A DNA stretch of 64,000 bases from Luteimonas deserti (GCF_013425765.1 NZ_JACCJZ010000020.1:496001-560000), one strand, 5' to 3'. Positions 41,148-49,783 are shown, counted from the first letter of the stretch. Translations and numbers: made by a program. The notes: generated by a model not told the origin, from the sequence alone.

Positions 41148-41927
41148 ATGGGCAGCCAGGGCCGATTGGCCTGTGTGGGTGTGGGCATGATGCTGGGCGC
41201 GCACCTGGGGCCCCGGGCCCGCCGCCACATCGAGACCGCGGACGTGGTGTTCGTCGCCGTCTCCGACCCGTTGGTGGAGCAGTGGGTGATGCGAATGAAC
41301 CCCGACTGCCGCAGCCTGCAGCCGTTCTATCGCGAAGGCCGGTCGCGCCACCGCACCTATGCCGACATGGTCGAGGCGATGCTCGCCGAGGTCCGCGCTG
41401 GGCGCGAGGTCTGCGGGGCCTTCTACGGCCATCCGGGCGTGTTCGCCCGCGTGCCGCACCGGGCGATCGCCGCCGCGCGCGCCGAGGGCTTCCAGGCCGT
41501 GATGGAGCCGGGCATTTCGGCCGAGGACTGCCTGTATGCGGATCTGGGCGTCGACCCGGGCGAGGTCGGCTGCCAGCACTACGAGGCCAGCCAGTTCATG
41601 TTCTACCGCCGCGTCACCGATCCCTCCGCGTGGCTGGTGCTGTGGCAGGTGGGCGTGGCCGGAATCCGCGACACAGGCCGTTTCAGCAATACGGCCGCCG
41701 AGCGGGCGCTGCTGGTCGACCGTTTGTCGGAGGACTACCCCCTGGACCATGTCGTGACACTCTATGAAGCTGCTACGCTCGCGGTCGCGCGGCCCCGGGT
41801 GGAGCGGGTGCCGCTCAGGGGGCTCGTCGACGCCGCGCTGCACCAGCACACCACGCTCGTGGTGCCGCCGGGGCGGGCGATGGCGCGGAACGAAGCGATG
41901 TGGGCAGCCGCGGGTACCGGTGCGTGA
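41148..41927 (+). CDS. Borosin-type peptide backbone alpha-N-methyltransferase (split, stand-alone)
   Basis: A 259-residue SAM-dependent enzyme of the tetrapyrrole-methylase fold. The SAM loop LACVGVGMMLGAHLGPRA opens it. From memory the following blocks match the fungal omphalotin enzyme OphMA almost position by position: YREGRSRHRTYADM (61-74), FYGHPGVFA (92-100), GISAEDCLYADLGVDP (122-137), GCQHYEASQFMFYRR (141-155), VLWQVGVAGI (164-173). Tyr61, Arg67, Tyr71 and Tyr93 correspond to the catalytic Tyr66, Arg72, Tyr76 and Tyr98 of OphMA. In this family the enzyme methylates backbone amides of a peptide. Unlike fungal borosins, no precursor is fused at the C-terminus (it ends MWAAAGTGA), so the substrate must be supplied in trans, as in bacterial split borosins. 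The ATG at 41148 gives the family N-terminus, with a GGGGGGCGG stretch upstream. Confidence 0.9.
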   Translation: MGSQGRLACVGVGMMLGAHLGPRARRHIETADVVFVAVSDPLVEQWVMRMNPDCRSLQPFYREGRSRHRTYADMVEAMLAEVRAGREVCGAFYGHPGVFARVPHRAIAAARAEGFQAVMEPGISAEDCLYADLGVDPGEVGCQHYEASQFMFYRRVTDPSAWLVLWQVGVAGIRDTGRFSNTAAERALLVDRLSEDYPLDHVVTLYEAATLAVARPRVERVPLRGLVDAALHQHTTLVVPPGRAMARNEAMWAAAGTGA

Positions 41928-41971
41928 GTCAGGTGTCCGCGGTGCCACCGTGTAGAACCAAGGGGGAATGA

Positions 41972-42208
41972 ATGTTGGATGTGATCGCGGAACTTGAAGC
42001 CTACGGCATGGAGACGGCGTTCAACGTCGAAGTCGGAAGCTCCACAACGTTTGAGAGCGGCCAGTGGAATCTGCGACTCGGTTCGTCGGTGATGGCTTGT
42101 CTGATCATGACGCCAGACGGCGGAGAGACCGAACCACAGAGCGATCAACCGGATCAGGACGATGACGGTAAGCGGGACGAGGATGAGCAGGCCCCACTGG
42201 ACGCGTAA
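41972..42208 (+). CDS. Candidate borosin precursor peptide (78 aa)
   Basis: This small gene starts 44 bases after the methyltransferase gene, and AAGGGGGA lies just upstream of its ATG, one of the best ribosome sites in the window. The peptide has three parts: a short helix-like start (LDVIAELEAYGMETA, residues 2-16); a middle with GSS at 22-24 and again at 37-39, the second leading into the hydrophobic VMACLIM (40-46); and a very acidic tail in which 13 of the last 30 residues are Asp or Glu. Base composition is visibly less GC-rich than the neighbours. I do not recognise it as one of the helical borosin-binding-domain precursors. The proposal that residues about 38-48 form the methylated core and the acidic tail a follower is inference. 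It could instead be an unrelated small acidic protein. Confidence 0.65.
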   Translation: MLDVIAELEAYGMETAFNVEVGSSTTFESGQWNLRLGSSVMACLIMTPDGGETEPQSDQPDQDDDGKRDEDEQAPLDA

Positions 42209-44072
42209 GTCCGATTCTTCGTGGCGACGAGCGTTCGGCAGAGAGCGCCTGTTCGTATTTGCGCTTGTGCTTGCATTCTTCGGATGTGGACCATTGCAAG
42301 CGCAGCCATCATTGGATCGGCTGATTCAGGACGCCGATGCAGTGCGAACTTCGGATGCTCGCCGTTTTGCGGAGCTTCTGGGGCAAATCGACGCACTGGC
42401 CGAACAGGCGACGGCGCGACAGATCAACCGTATCCGTATGCTTCGGGTCCACCAGTCGATCACGACCGGACGTTCGGCAGAAGCGATCGTAGAGCTCAGA
42501 CGGATCCTCGTCGATGCAGTGGACGCAGAGACTCGGTTTCTCGCAGCGTCCATGCTCGCAAATACGCACGCCGTCCAACGCCAGTTCGAGGACTCCCTCC
42601 GCGCGTTGGATGCCATGCTTCCGCTCGTCGAAGGCGTCGAGGATCGCGAACTCCGGCACCGTGGACTGATGGTCGCGGCGATCGTCTACAACCAGGTGGG
42701 CGAATACGGGCTTGCCTTGCGCCACGTCGAGACCGTGGCCCAGGACCAGCCTGTACCGCGGACCGTCTGTGCGATCGGGAGCATCACGCTGGAGGCGAAG
42801 AACGGGCTGGGTCAGTCGTTCGACGATCGCATGGCCCACGACGTGCTGGAGAAATGCGCCGACGAGCCGATCTTCGCGGCATTCGTGCGCTGGCATCTCG
42901 CCCGCCAGATGGAAGCCCAGGGACGTTTGAGCGACGCGATCGCCCTCCTGACCCGCCACTTGCCGGAGGTCGAGGCCACCGGGTATCCCTTCATCATCGC
43001 GCAGTACCACGCCGCGCTGGCGGAGCTGTCGATGAAGGCCGGCGAGCCGGCCGCGGCACGGGTCCATTCCGACAAGGCACTGTCGATCAGCACGGAGGCC
43101 ATGTCGGCCGAAGCGATCGTCAAGGCGCACCATGTGCAGTACCTGCTCGCACTGCAGGGCAACGACATGGAGTCCGCGCTGTCTGCCTACAGGCTGTACG
43201 CCGAAGCCGAGCGTGCGCACTTCAATGACGTGAAGTCGCGCGAGATGGCCTATCAGGTCGTGCGCCACCAGTCGCTGCAGCAGGCGCAGCAGATCGAGCT
43301 GCTGCATCAGAAGAACGAAGTTCTGGAACTGCAGAAGCGGGTGACCGAGCAGCGTGCGCAGAACTGGCTGTTGCTGGCGTTGGTGCTCGTCGCCGGCATG
43401 ACCTCGGTCGGCTACTGGGCCTACAAGACGAAGCGGCTGCAGGTGCGCCTGAAGCGCATGACCGAGACCGATGCGCTGACCGGAATCTGCAACCGGCAGC
43501 ATTTTTCCGAGCGCGCGGGCAGTGCGCTCGCGCAGTGCGAGCGCGCTGGCGAACCTGCCGTGCTGGTCATGTTCGATCTCGATCACTTCAAGCAGGTCAA
43601 CGACCGCTTCGGGCATGCCGCCGGAGACTGGGCCTTGCGTCAGGTCGCCGATGCGGTGCGTCCGCTGTGCCGGGGAATCGACGCATTCGGGCGCCTGGGC
43701 GGAGAGGAGTTCGCCCTGTTTCTCCCCGGTCTCGATGCGTCGGCGGCAGCGCGCCTGGCGAACGATGCCCAGGTCCGGATCCAGGCGATCGACGGCGCGG
43801 AGGATGGCTACGCGTTCCGTATCACCGCGAGTTTCGGTGTGGCCGACGTGGCCGATGGGCAGTACGACCTGACCTCGCTGATGCGTCAGGCCGATCAGGC
43901 GATGTATGCCGCAAAGCGCGGCGGCCGACGCCAGGTGCGCATCTACGATTCGGCGCTGGAGTCCGATGACGGCCCTCCGCCGCCGGTGGAGCTGCTGCGG
44001 GGTGTGGCACGGGACCCGGTGCCGGCGGCGACGACGCCCGCAGGCGCCGACGCGCGACGCGCGATCGCCTGA
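42183..44072 (+). CDS. TPR-transmembrane-GGDEF diguanylate cyclase
   Basis: A 629-residue enzyme predicted to make cyclic di-GMP. A signal peptide (about 1-41, FVFALVLAFFGCGPLQAQ) sends the TPR-like sensory region (about 45-360) to the periplasm. A coiled coil rich in Gln and Glu (about 365-393) and one membrane helix (about 394-415) connect it to a cytosolic GGDEF domain. The active site is intact as GGEEF at 506-510, and the product-inhibition I-site R497-x-x-D500 lies five residues before it. TDALTGICNRQHF begins the catalytic domain. I start at the ATG at 42183, which is inside the 3' end of the small peptide gene; an ATG at 42162 is also possible. Either way the two genes overlap, suggesting coupled translation. 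Confidence 0.88.
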   Translation: MSRPHWTRKSDSSWRRAFGRERLFVFALVLAFFGCGPLQAQPSLDRLIQDADAVRTSDARRFAELLGQIDALAEQATARQINRIRMLRVHQSITTGRSAEAIVELRRILVDAVDAETRFLAASMLANTHAVQRQFEDSLRALDAMLPLVEGVEDRELRHRGLMVAAIVYNQVGEYGLALRHVETVAQDQPVPRTVCAIGSITLEAKNGLGQSFDDRMAHDVLEKCADEPIFAAFVRWHLARQMEAQGRLSDAIALLTRHLPEVEATGYPFIIAQYHAALAELSMKAGEPAAARVHSDKALSISTEAMSAEAIVKAHHVQYLLALQGNDMESALSAYRLYAEAERAHFNDVKSREMAYQVVRHQSLQQAQQIELLHQKNEVLELQKRVTEQRAQNWLLLALVLVAGMTSVGYWAYKTKRLQVRLKRMTETDALTGICNRQHFSERAGSALAQCERAGEPAVLVMFDLDHFKQVNDRFGHAAGDWALRQVADAVRPLCRGIDAFGRLGGEEFALFLPGLDASAAARLANDAQVRIQAIDGAEDGYAFRITASFGVADVADGQYDLTSLMRQADQAMYAAKRGGRRQVRIYDSALESDDGPPPPVELLRGVARDPVPAATTPAGADARRAIA

Positions 44073-44102
44073 CCGGCCTGTTTCGTATGGAAGCAACCCG
44101 GT

Positions 44103-45563
44103 TCAGGCCGGGTCGCGGATCACCAGCAGGCGTTCCTCGGTCATGTCGCGGATCGCGTACTTCACGCCTTCGCGGCCGATGCCGGAATCCTTGATGCCGC
44201 CGTAGGGCATGTTGTCCACCCGGAAGCTCGGCACGTCGCCGACCACGACGCCGCCGGCCTCGATCCGGTCCCAGGCCCGCATCGCGTGGGTGAGATTGCC
44301 GGTGAACACGCCGGCCTGCAGGCCGAAGTCGCTGTCGTTCACCCGCGCGATCGCCTCGTCGAAGCTGTCGACCGGTTCCAGCAGTGCGACCGGGCCGAAG
44401 ACTTCCTTGCGCTCGAGATCCGCATCGCGCGGCACCTTCTCCAGCAGCGTCGCCGGAATGATGTTGCCCTCGCGCTTGCCGCCGGCGATGACCTTGGCGC
44501 CGGCCTTGCGGGCGGCATCGATCCAGGATTCGATCCGGTCGGCCGCATCGCTGTCGATGACCGGGCCGACGAAGGTGCTTTCGTCGCGCGGATCGCCGCT
44601 GCGCAGCGCGCCGATCGCCTTCTTGAGCTTGCGGCGCAGGGCCTCGTGCACGCTGCGGTGCGCGTAGATGCGTTGCACGCCGATGCAGCTCTGGCCGGAC
44701 TGGTAATACGCGCCGAACACGAGGCGCTCGACCACCTTGTCCAGCGGCAGGCCCGGATCCTCGTCGACGATGCAGGCCGCATTGCCGCCGAGTTCCAGCA
44801 CGACCTTCTTCTTGCCGGCGCGCGCCTTGAGATCCCAGCCGATCAGGCCGCCGGTGAAACTCAGCAGCGCGATGCGCTCGTCCTCGGTCAGTGCCGCTGC
44901 GTCCTCGTTGCTGCACGGAATCACCGAGAACGCACCCTTGGGCAGGTCGGTTTCGGCCAAAATCTCGCCGATGATCAGCGCGCCGACCGGCGTCTTCGCG
45001 GCCGGCTTGAGCACGAAGGGGCAGCCGGCCGCGATGGCCGGTGCGACCTTGTGCGCGACCAGGTTCAACGGGAAGTTGAACGGCGTGATGAAGCTGCACA
45101 CGCCGATCGGCACCCGCTTGACCATGCCGCGATAGCCGCGCGTTCGCTCGGAGATCTGCAGCTCGATCACTTCGCCTTCGCCGCGCGTGGCCTCGCCGGC
45201 GGCGATGCGGAACGTATCGATCAGGCGGGTGACTTCGCCACGCGCATCCTTGATCGGCTTGCCGGCCTCGATGCAAAGCGCCAGCGCGAGCTCCTCATAG
45301 CGTTCCTCGAAGCGGCGCACGCAGTGCTCGAGCACGTCGCGGCGCTTGTCGGGCGGGAAATCGGCCATCGGCCCGCGCGCCTTGTGCGCGGCGACGATCG
45401 CCTTGCGGATCGCCGCGGCGTCGCCCATCGCCACGCGCGTGGCGACCTTGCCGCTGTACTTGTCGCGCACCTCGAGATCGGTGTTCGCGGCCACCGCGGC
45501 ATTGGCGAGGTAGTAGGGATAGCTGCGGGCGAGGCCCGGCGTGGTCTTCGATGTCTTGGCCAT
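44103..45563 (-). CDS. NAD(P)-dependent aldehyde dehydrogenase
   Basis: A 486-residue aldehyde dehydrogenase. The general-base Glu is in KKVVLELGGNAACIVDED and the nucleophilic Cys in YYQSGQSCIGVQRIY. FITPFNFPLNLVAHKVAPAI and GFRHGR-like end regions are typical (here GIKDSGIGREGVKYA). Its sequence is closest in feel to the lactaldehyde/glyceraldehyde/phosphonoacetaldehyde group; the substrate is not assigned. It sits 32 bases downstream of the acetolactate-synthase-like gene on the same strand, so the two are likely co-transcribed. It is convergent with the diguanylate cyclase gene; a weak ACCCGG/CCGGGT hairpin spans the junction. Confidence 0.88.
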   Translation of the reverse strand: MAKTSKTTPGLARSYPYYLANAAVAANTDLEVRDKYSGKVATRVAMGDAAAIRKAIVAAHKARGPMADFPPDKRRDVLEHCVRRFEERYEELALALCIEAGKPIKDARGEVTRLIDTFRIAAGEATRGEGEVIELQISERTRGYRGMVKRVPIGVCSFITPFNFPLNLVAHKVAPAIAAGCPFVLKPAAKTPVGALIIGEILAETDLPKGAFSVIPCSNEDAAALTEDERIALLSFTGGLIGWDLKARAGKKKVVLELGGNAACIVDEDPGLPLDKVVERLVFGAYYQSGQSCIGVQRIYAHRSVHEALRRKLKKAIGALRSGDPRDESTFVGPVIDSDAADRIESWIDAARKAGAKVIAGGKREGNIIPATLLEKVPRDADLERKEVFGPVALLEPVDSFDEAIARVNDSDFGLQAGVFTGNLTHAMRAWDRIEAGGVVVGDVPSFRVDNMPYGGIKDSGIGREGVKYAIRDMTEERLLVIRDPA

Positions 45564-45595
45564 TGCGGGAGACTCCGGTTGCGGTCGCGGGGACC

Positions 45596-47242
45596 TCAGT
45601 CGAGGGCGGCGCTGCGCCGTGGGATATCGGCGTTGAGCAGGGCGTCGTCGAGGCTGTAGTCGATGGCGAGATCGATCAGGTCGACCCCGGGAGTGGCCAG
45701 GGCATCGCGCAGGGTCGAGGCGAAGGCCTCGGCGCTCGCGGGGCGATGGCCGCGCGCACCGAACGCTTCAGCGTAGCGTACGAAGTCCGGGTTGCCGTAG
45801 TCCATTCCGTAGCTGGGATAGTCCTCGTGCTGCTGTTTCCACTTGATCATGCCGTAGGCATCGTCACGCAGCACCACGACCACCAGGTCCACGCCGAGCC
45901 GTACGGCGGTCTCGAGCTCCTGCGAGTTCATCATGAAGCCACCGTCGCCGCACACTGCGACGACCTTGCGATCGGGATGCACGAGCGCGGCGGCGATGGC
46001 CGAAGGCAGGCCGGCACCCATCGTGGCCAGCGCGTTGTCCAGCAGCAGGGTGTTCGGCGCACGGCACCGGTCGTTGCGCGCGAACCAGATCTTGTACAGG
46101 CCGTTGTCGAGACAGACGATGTCGGTGTCCGACAGCACCCCGCGGAGCGACTGCACCAGATGCGGAATGCGCATCGGAAAATGTGTATCGCCGGCGAGCG
46201 TGGCGATGTCCTCGCACAGCGCCGTGCGCACCCGGTCGAAGAAGGCGAAGTCCCAGTGCGGTTGCGGGTCGAGCGCTTCGGCCAGCTGCCATACCGCGTT
46301 CGCGATGTCGCCGATCACCTCGATCTGCGGGAAGTACACCTGGTCGACCGCCGCGCTCAGGTAATTGACGTGGATCACCGTGCGTCGGCCATCGTGCATC
46401 GCGAACGGCGGCTTCTCGATCACGTCGTGCCCGATGTTGATGATGCAGTCCGCAGCCTCGATGGCGCGGTGCACGAAATCGTCCTTCGACAGCGCTGCGG
46501 TGCCGAGCCACAGCGGATGCCGCTCGTCGAGAACGCCCTTGCCCATCTGGGTGCTGAAGAAGGGAATCCCGAGCCGGTCGACGAAGGCGCGGAGCATCTT
46601 CGAGGTCGTCTTGCGGTTGGCGCCCGCGCCGATCATCAGCAGCGGGTGCTTCGCGGAACGGACGGCCTCGGCGGCGCGGGCGACCGCCTTGTGTTCGGCC
46701 AGGGGCCGGCGCGCGTGCGAGGGCGGCAACAGTGACGCTTCGGTGTCGTCGCCGGCCACGTCCTGTGGAAGCTCGAGATGGGTGGCGCCGGGGCGCTCTT
46801 CCTCGGCCAGGCGGACGGCTTCGCGGACGCGCGCGGGAATGCTGTCGGCGGCGACCAGCTGGCGGGTGTACTTGGTGAGAGGCCGCATCATGTCGACGAT
46901 GTCGACGATCTGGAAATGGCCCTGTCTGCTGCTGCGGATCGGCTTCTGCCCGGTCAGCATCAGCATCGGCATCGCACCGAGCTGGGCGTAGGCCGCGGCG
47001 GTCACCAGGTTGGTCGCGCCGGGGCCAAGGGTCGCCAGGCACACGCCGGCGCGTCCGGTCAGTCGTCCGACCGTCGCCGCCATGAACCCGGCGGCCTGCT
47101 CGTGCCGGGTGAGCACCAGCTCGATCGGCGAGGCGCGCAGGGATTCGAGCAGGTCGAGATTCTCTTCGCCGGGAATGCCGAAGACATGGGTGACGCCTTC
47201 GGCCTCCAGCGCCGAGACGAACAGGTCGGACGCCTTGGTCAT
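45596..47242 (-). CDS. Acetolactate-synthase-like ThDP enzyme
   Basis: A 548-residue thiamine-diphosphate enzyme of the acetohydroxyacid synthase family. The N-terminal domain shows FGIPGEENLDLLESL with the catalytic Glu near residue 50 (LTRHEQAAGFMAA). The C-terminal ThDP/Mg motif is CGDGGFMMNSQELETAV. It resembles the catabolic, FAD-independent AlsS type more than IlvB, and no regulatory subunit gene follows. I use the ATG at 47242 (MTKASDLFVSALEAEG); another in-frame ATG lies at 47278. Paired with an aldehyde dehydrogenase gene, it may act in overflow or aldehyde metabolism; the physiological substrate is unproven. Confidence 0.85.
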   Translation of the reverse strand: MTKASDLFVSALEAEGVTHVFGIPGEENLDLLESLRASPIELVLTRHEQAAGFMAATVGRLTGRAGVCLATLGPGATNLVTAAAYAQLGAMPMLMLTGQKPIRSSRQGHFQIVDIVDMMRPLTKYTRQLVAADSIPARVREAVRLAEEERPGATHLELPQDVAGDDTEASLLPPSHARRPLAEHKAVARAAEAVRSAKHPLLMIGAGANRKTTSKMLRAFVDRLGIPFFSTQMGKGVLDERHPLWLGTAALSKDDFVHRAIEAADCIINIGHDVIEKPPFAMHDGRRTVIHVNYLSAAVDQVYFPQIEVIGDIANAVWQLAEALDPQPHWDFAFFDRVRTALCEDIATLAGDTHFPMRIPHLVQSLRGVLSDTDIVCLDNGLYKIWFARNDRCRAPNTLLLDNALATMGAGLPSAIAAALVHPDRKVVAVCGDGGFMMNSQELETAVRLGVDLVVVVLRDDAYGMIKWKQQHEDYPSYGMDYGNPDFVRYAEAFGARGHRPASAEAFASTLRDALATPGVDLIDLAIDYSLDDALLNADIPRRSAALD

Positions 47243-47701
47243 TGCGCGCAGCTCCGTCGTGACAGCGGCGCCCAGCATGTCAGCCTGCACGTGAGCGACG
47301 GGCGAGGGCACCCGGAACGCTGCGTGTCACGGCCGCCTCCGTATGCGCAGGGTCCGAGGCCGACGCAAGGCCGTCGGTCCGCGCTCTGCACGTCCGGAAT
47401 CCCTCCGGAACGCCTCGGCCGCGATCCGGTCCCGTCGAGCGGGCGGATGATCGCGCCGGTCTCGCCAAAGTGGGATCGGAGCGACCCGGCGGTGTCACGG
47501 GGTGAGGCGGTGTCGGGTCCGACCGTCGGCAGGTTCGGTCGCGGCAACCGCGGCCATCGAGGCGGCGAAGGCTGTCGCAGATCTGCGCCCGGTCCGGCCC
47601 GACTCACTCTGCACGGAGGGGAGGCGACCTCCAAGCACGCGGGCGGGTCCACCGCGCCCGTTCCGCGAGCAAGGGGGCGGCGTGCCGCCAGGACGGGTCG
47701 T
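47243..47701. other. Intergenic region between ALS-like gene and xseA
   Basis: About 460 bases with no supportable gene. Open frames are arginine/glycine-rich shadows. The promoter of the minus-strand ALS-ALDH pair should lie near 47245-47330. I find no hairpin with a T run and no repeat shared with the rest of the window. Confidence 0.5.
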
Positions 47702-49045
47702 TCAGCCGCGGTCCGGCTCCACGTGCAGGCGCAGCCGACCGTCCACCACGCGGGCCTCGACCGTGTCCCCGGCGACGACGTCGCGCACGCTGCGCACCAC
47801 GCTGCCATCGTCGCGCTGCAGGATGCTGTAGCCACGGGCGATCGTGGCAAGCGGGCTTACCGCCTCCAACGAGCGGGCGAGACCGCGCAGCTGCAGGGCG
47901 TCGCGCTGGAGGCGCTGCGCGAGCGCCGCACCGGGCCGTCCGCGCAGGCGCGCCAGACGCTCGCGCAGCGGCTGCAGACGCCGTGCCGGGGCGTGCGCCC
48001 GGAGCCCGGCCTCCGCATGGCGGAGACGGGCGCGCTGCTGGTGCAGCTGGCGCTCCAGCGCGGCCGCGAGCCGCCGCAAGGCGGTGGCCTGGCGGATGCG
48101 CAGGGCATCGAGCCGCGCCTGCGGACGCAGGGCCTGCAGGCGCAGGGCCAGGCGGTCCACGCGCTGCGCCCGGGCCTGCGCCGCGCGCAGTTGCGCGCCG
48201 TCCACGCGCCGCCCGAGCTGGCGGATGCGACCGAGCAGGTCCCCCCGGTCCGGAGTCAGCAGTTCGGCCGCGGCCGACGGGGTGGGCGCGCGCAGGTCGG
48301 CCGCGAAATCGCAGAGGCTGAAGTCGGTTTCGTGACCCACGGCCGAAACCACCGGAACCGGCGCGCGCGCCACCGCCCGGACCAGCGCCTCGTCGTTGAA
48401 CGCCCACAGGTCCTCGAGCGAACCGCCACCGCGGGTCAGCAGCAGGGCGTCGTAACGACCCGAAGCGCCGGCGGCCTCGAGCATGCGCAGCAGCTGGGCC
48501 GGCGCCTCGGCGCCCTGCACCAGGGCCGGCAGGATATCGACCTCCAGCAGCGGGAAGCGTCTCGCGAGCACGCTGAGCACGTCGCGCACGGCCGCACCCG
48601 AGGGCGAGGTGATCACGCCGAGCCGCCCCGGAAAGGCCGGCAGCGGGCGCTTGCGTGTGGCGTCGAACAGGCCTTCGGCCTGCAGCCTCGCCTTCAGGGC
48701 GTCGAACTCGCGGCGCAGCGCGCCCTCGCCGGCTTCCTCCATCGTGTCGAGGATCAGCTGGTAATCACCGCGCGCCTCGTACAGCGTGACCCGGCCCCGC
48801 GCACGCACCTGCAAGCCGTCGCGTGGAACGAAGCGCAGCCACTGGCTCTTGGGCTTGAACAGCGCGCAGCGCACCTGCGCGCGGGCATCCTTCAGAGTGA
48901 AATAGAGATGCCCCGATGCCGGGCGCGACACGTTGCACAGCTCGCCTTCGACCAGCACCTGCGGGAAGGCGTCCTCGAGCAGGCCGCGCGCGAGCGTATT
49001 GAGCTGACTCGGGGTGAGAACGGCGGGGCCGGGCGCGTCGTGCAT
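47702..49045 (-). CDS. xseA: Exonuclease VII large subunit (XseA)
   Basis: XseA is the catalytic subunit of exonuclease VII, which degrades single-stranded DNA in mismatch repair and damage responses. The 447-residue protein has an N-terminal OB fold ([24 protein letters not shown]). The central catalytic region follows ([64 protein letters not shown]), then a long Arg/Ala/Leu-rich coiled coil and a C-terminal [11 protein letters not shown] segment. The ATG at 49045 is preferred over an in-frame start 20 codons upstream. The small subunit gene xseB is not adjacent. Confidence 0.94.
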   Translation of the reverse strand: MHDAPGPAVLTPSQLNTLARGLLEDAFPQVLVEGELCNVSRPASGHLYFTLKDARAQVRCALFKPKSQWLRFVPRDGLQVRARGRVTLYEARGDYQLILDTMEEAGEGALRREFDALKARLQAEGLFDATRKRPLPAFPGRLGVITSPSGAAVRDVLSVLARRFPLLEVDILPALVQGAEAPAQLLRMLEAAGASGRYDALLLTRGGGSLEDLWAFNDEALVRAVARAPVPVVSAVGHETDFSLCDFAADLRAPTPSAAAELLTPDRGDLLGRIRQLGRRVDGAQLRAAQARAQRVDRLALRLQALRPQARLDALRIRQATALRRLAAALERQLHQQRARLRHAEAGLRAHAPARRLQPLRERLARLRGRPGAALAQRLQRDALQLRGLARSLEAVSPLATIARGYSILQRDDGSVVRSVRDVVAGDTVEARVVDGRLRLHVEPDRG

Positions 49046-49249
49046 CACGACAGGATACCGGGGCGGGGCGGGTCCGGCTGCGACACCCGGTCGCATGGGC
49101 GGCACCAGGGGATGCGTCTAGCCTGCACGACCGCGTGATCGACGGCTGCGGACGCGGCCGCCGGACGTCGCGCCGCTGCGCGGACCGGCATGCGCGCAGC
49201 GATAATCGACCCCCGCCGGCGTGCCCGCCGGCATCGCTTGGAGTGCGCC

Positions 49250-49777
49250 ATGTCCCTATGTTTCCGTCTCGTCGCCGTCTGTGCCGCCGCGCTCGTCCTC
49301 GGCGCCTGCCGGGCGCCCGCACCGGCCGATGCGGACGCCGGCACCGGCGCGGCCGGGGCCGTGGCCGTGGAGGAGGGTGTTTCGGTGAGCGACACATGGA
49401 TCCGCGAGACCCCGCCCACCGCGGCCGTGGCCGGCGGCTACCTCACGCTGCGCAGCGGCGCCGACGATCGCCTGGTCCGGGTGGAGACCGCGGCCGCCGC
49501 CAGCGTCGAGATCCACGAGATGCGCCACGACGGCGGCATGATGCGCATGCGCGAACTGCCCGACGGGGTGCCCCTGCCGGCCGGCGCGGAAGTGCGTCTG
49601 GCGCCCGGCGGCAACCACCTGATGTTCATCGGGCCGGTGGAACCGATGCGCGCCGGTGCCGCGATCGACGCGACCCTGGTGTTCGAGCACGCGCCGCGCC
49701 AGGACGTGCGTTTCGAGGTCCGGCCGCTCGCCGGCGATGCCCCGGCTGCCGGCGGCCACGACGGCCACGCGCACTGA
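49250..49777 (+). CDS. PCu(A)C-type copper chaperone, lipoprotein
   Basis: A 175-residue periplasmic copper chaperone. A lipobox (VLGAC, Cys near residue 20) indicates a lipoprotein. The copper-binding H(M)X10MX21HXM-type pattern is readable as IHEMRHDGGMMRMRELP followed by GGNHLMFIG. The C-terminus GGHDGHAH adds extra histidines. Such proteins deliver Cu(I) to cytochrome oxidase CuA sites. It is divergent from xseA and convergent with the RegA-like gene, whose predicted role in redox regulation fits respiratory copper use only loosely. Confidence 0.88.
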   Translation: MSLCFRLVAVCAAALVLGACRAPAPADADAGTGAAGAVAVEEGVSVSDTWIRETPPTAAVAGGYLTLRSGADDRLVRVETAAAASVEIHEMRHDGGMMRMRELPDGVPLPAGAEVRLAPGGNHLMFIGPVEPMRAGAAIDATLVFEHAPRQDVRFEVRPLAGDAPAAGGHDGHAH

Positions 49778-49783
49778 GCGAAG

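Noticed and set aside
41968-41984. ATG at 41968, four bases before the candidate precursor start
   Set aside because: It is in another frame and reaches a stop after five codons.
46778-49138. 786-residue plus-strand ORF across the ALS-like gene, the gap and xseA
   Set aside because: It is antisense to two identified genes and Arg/Gln/His-rich, with no domain or ribosome site.
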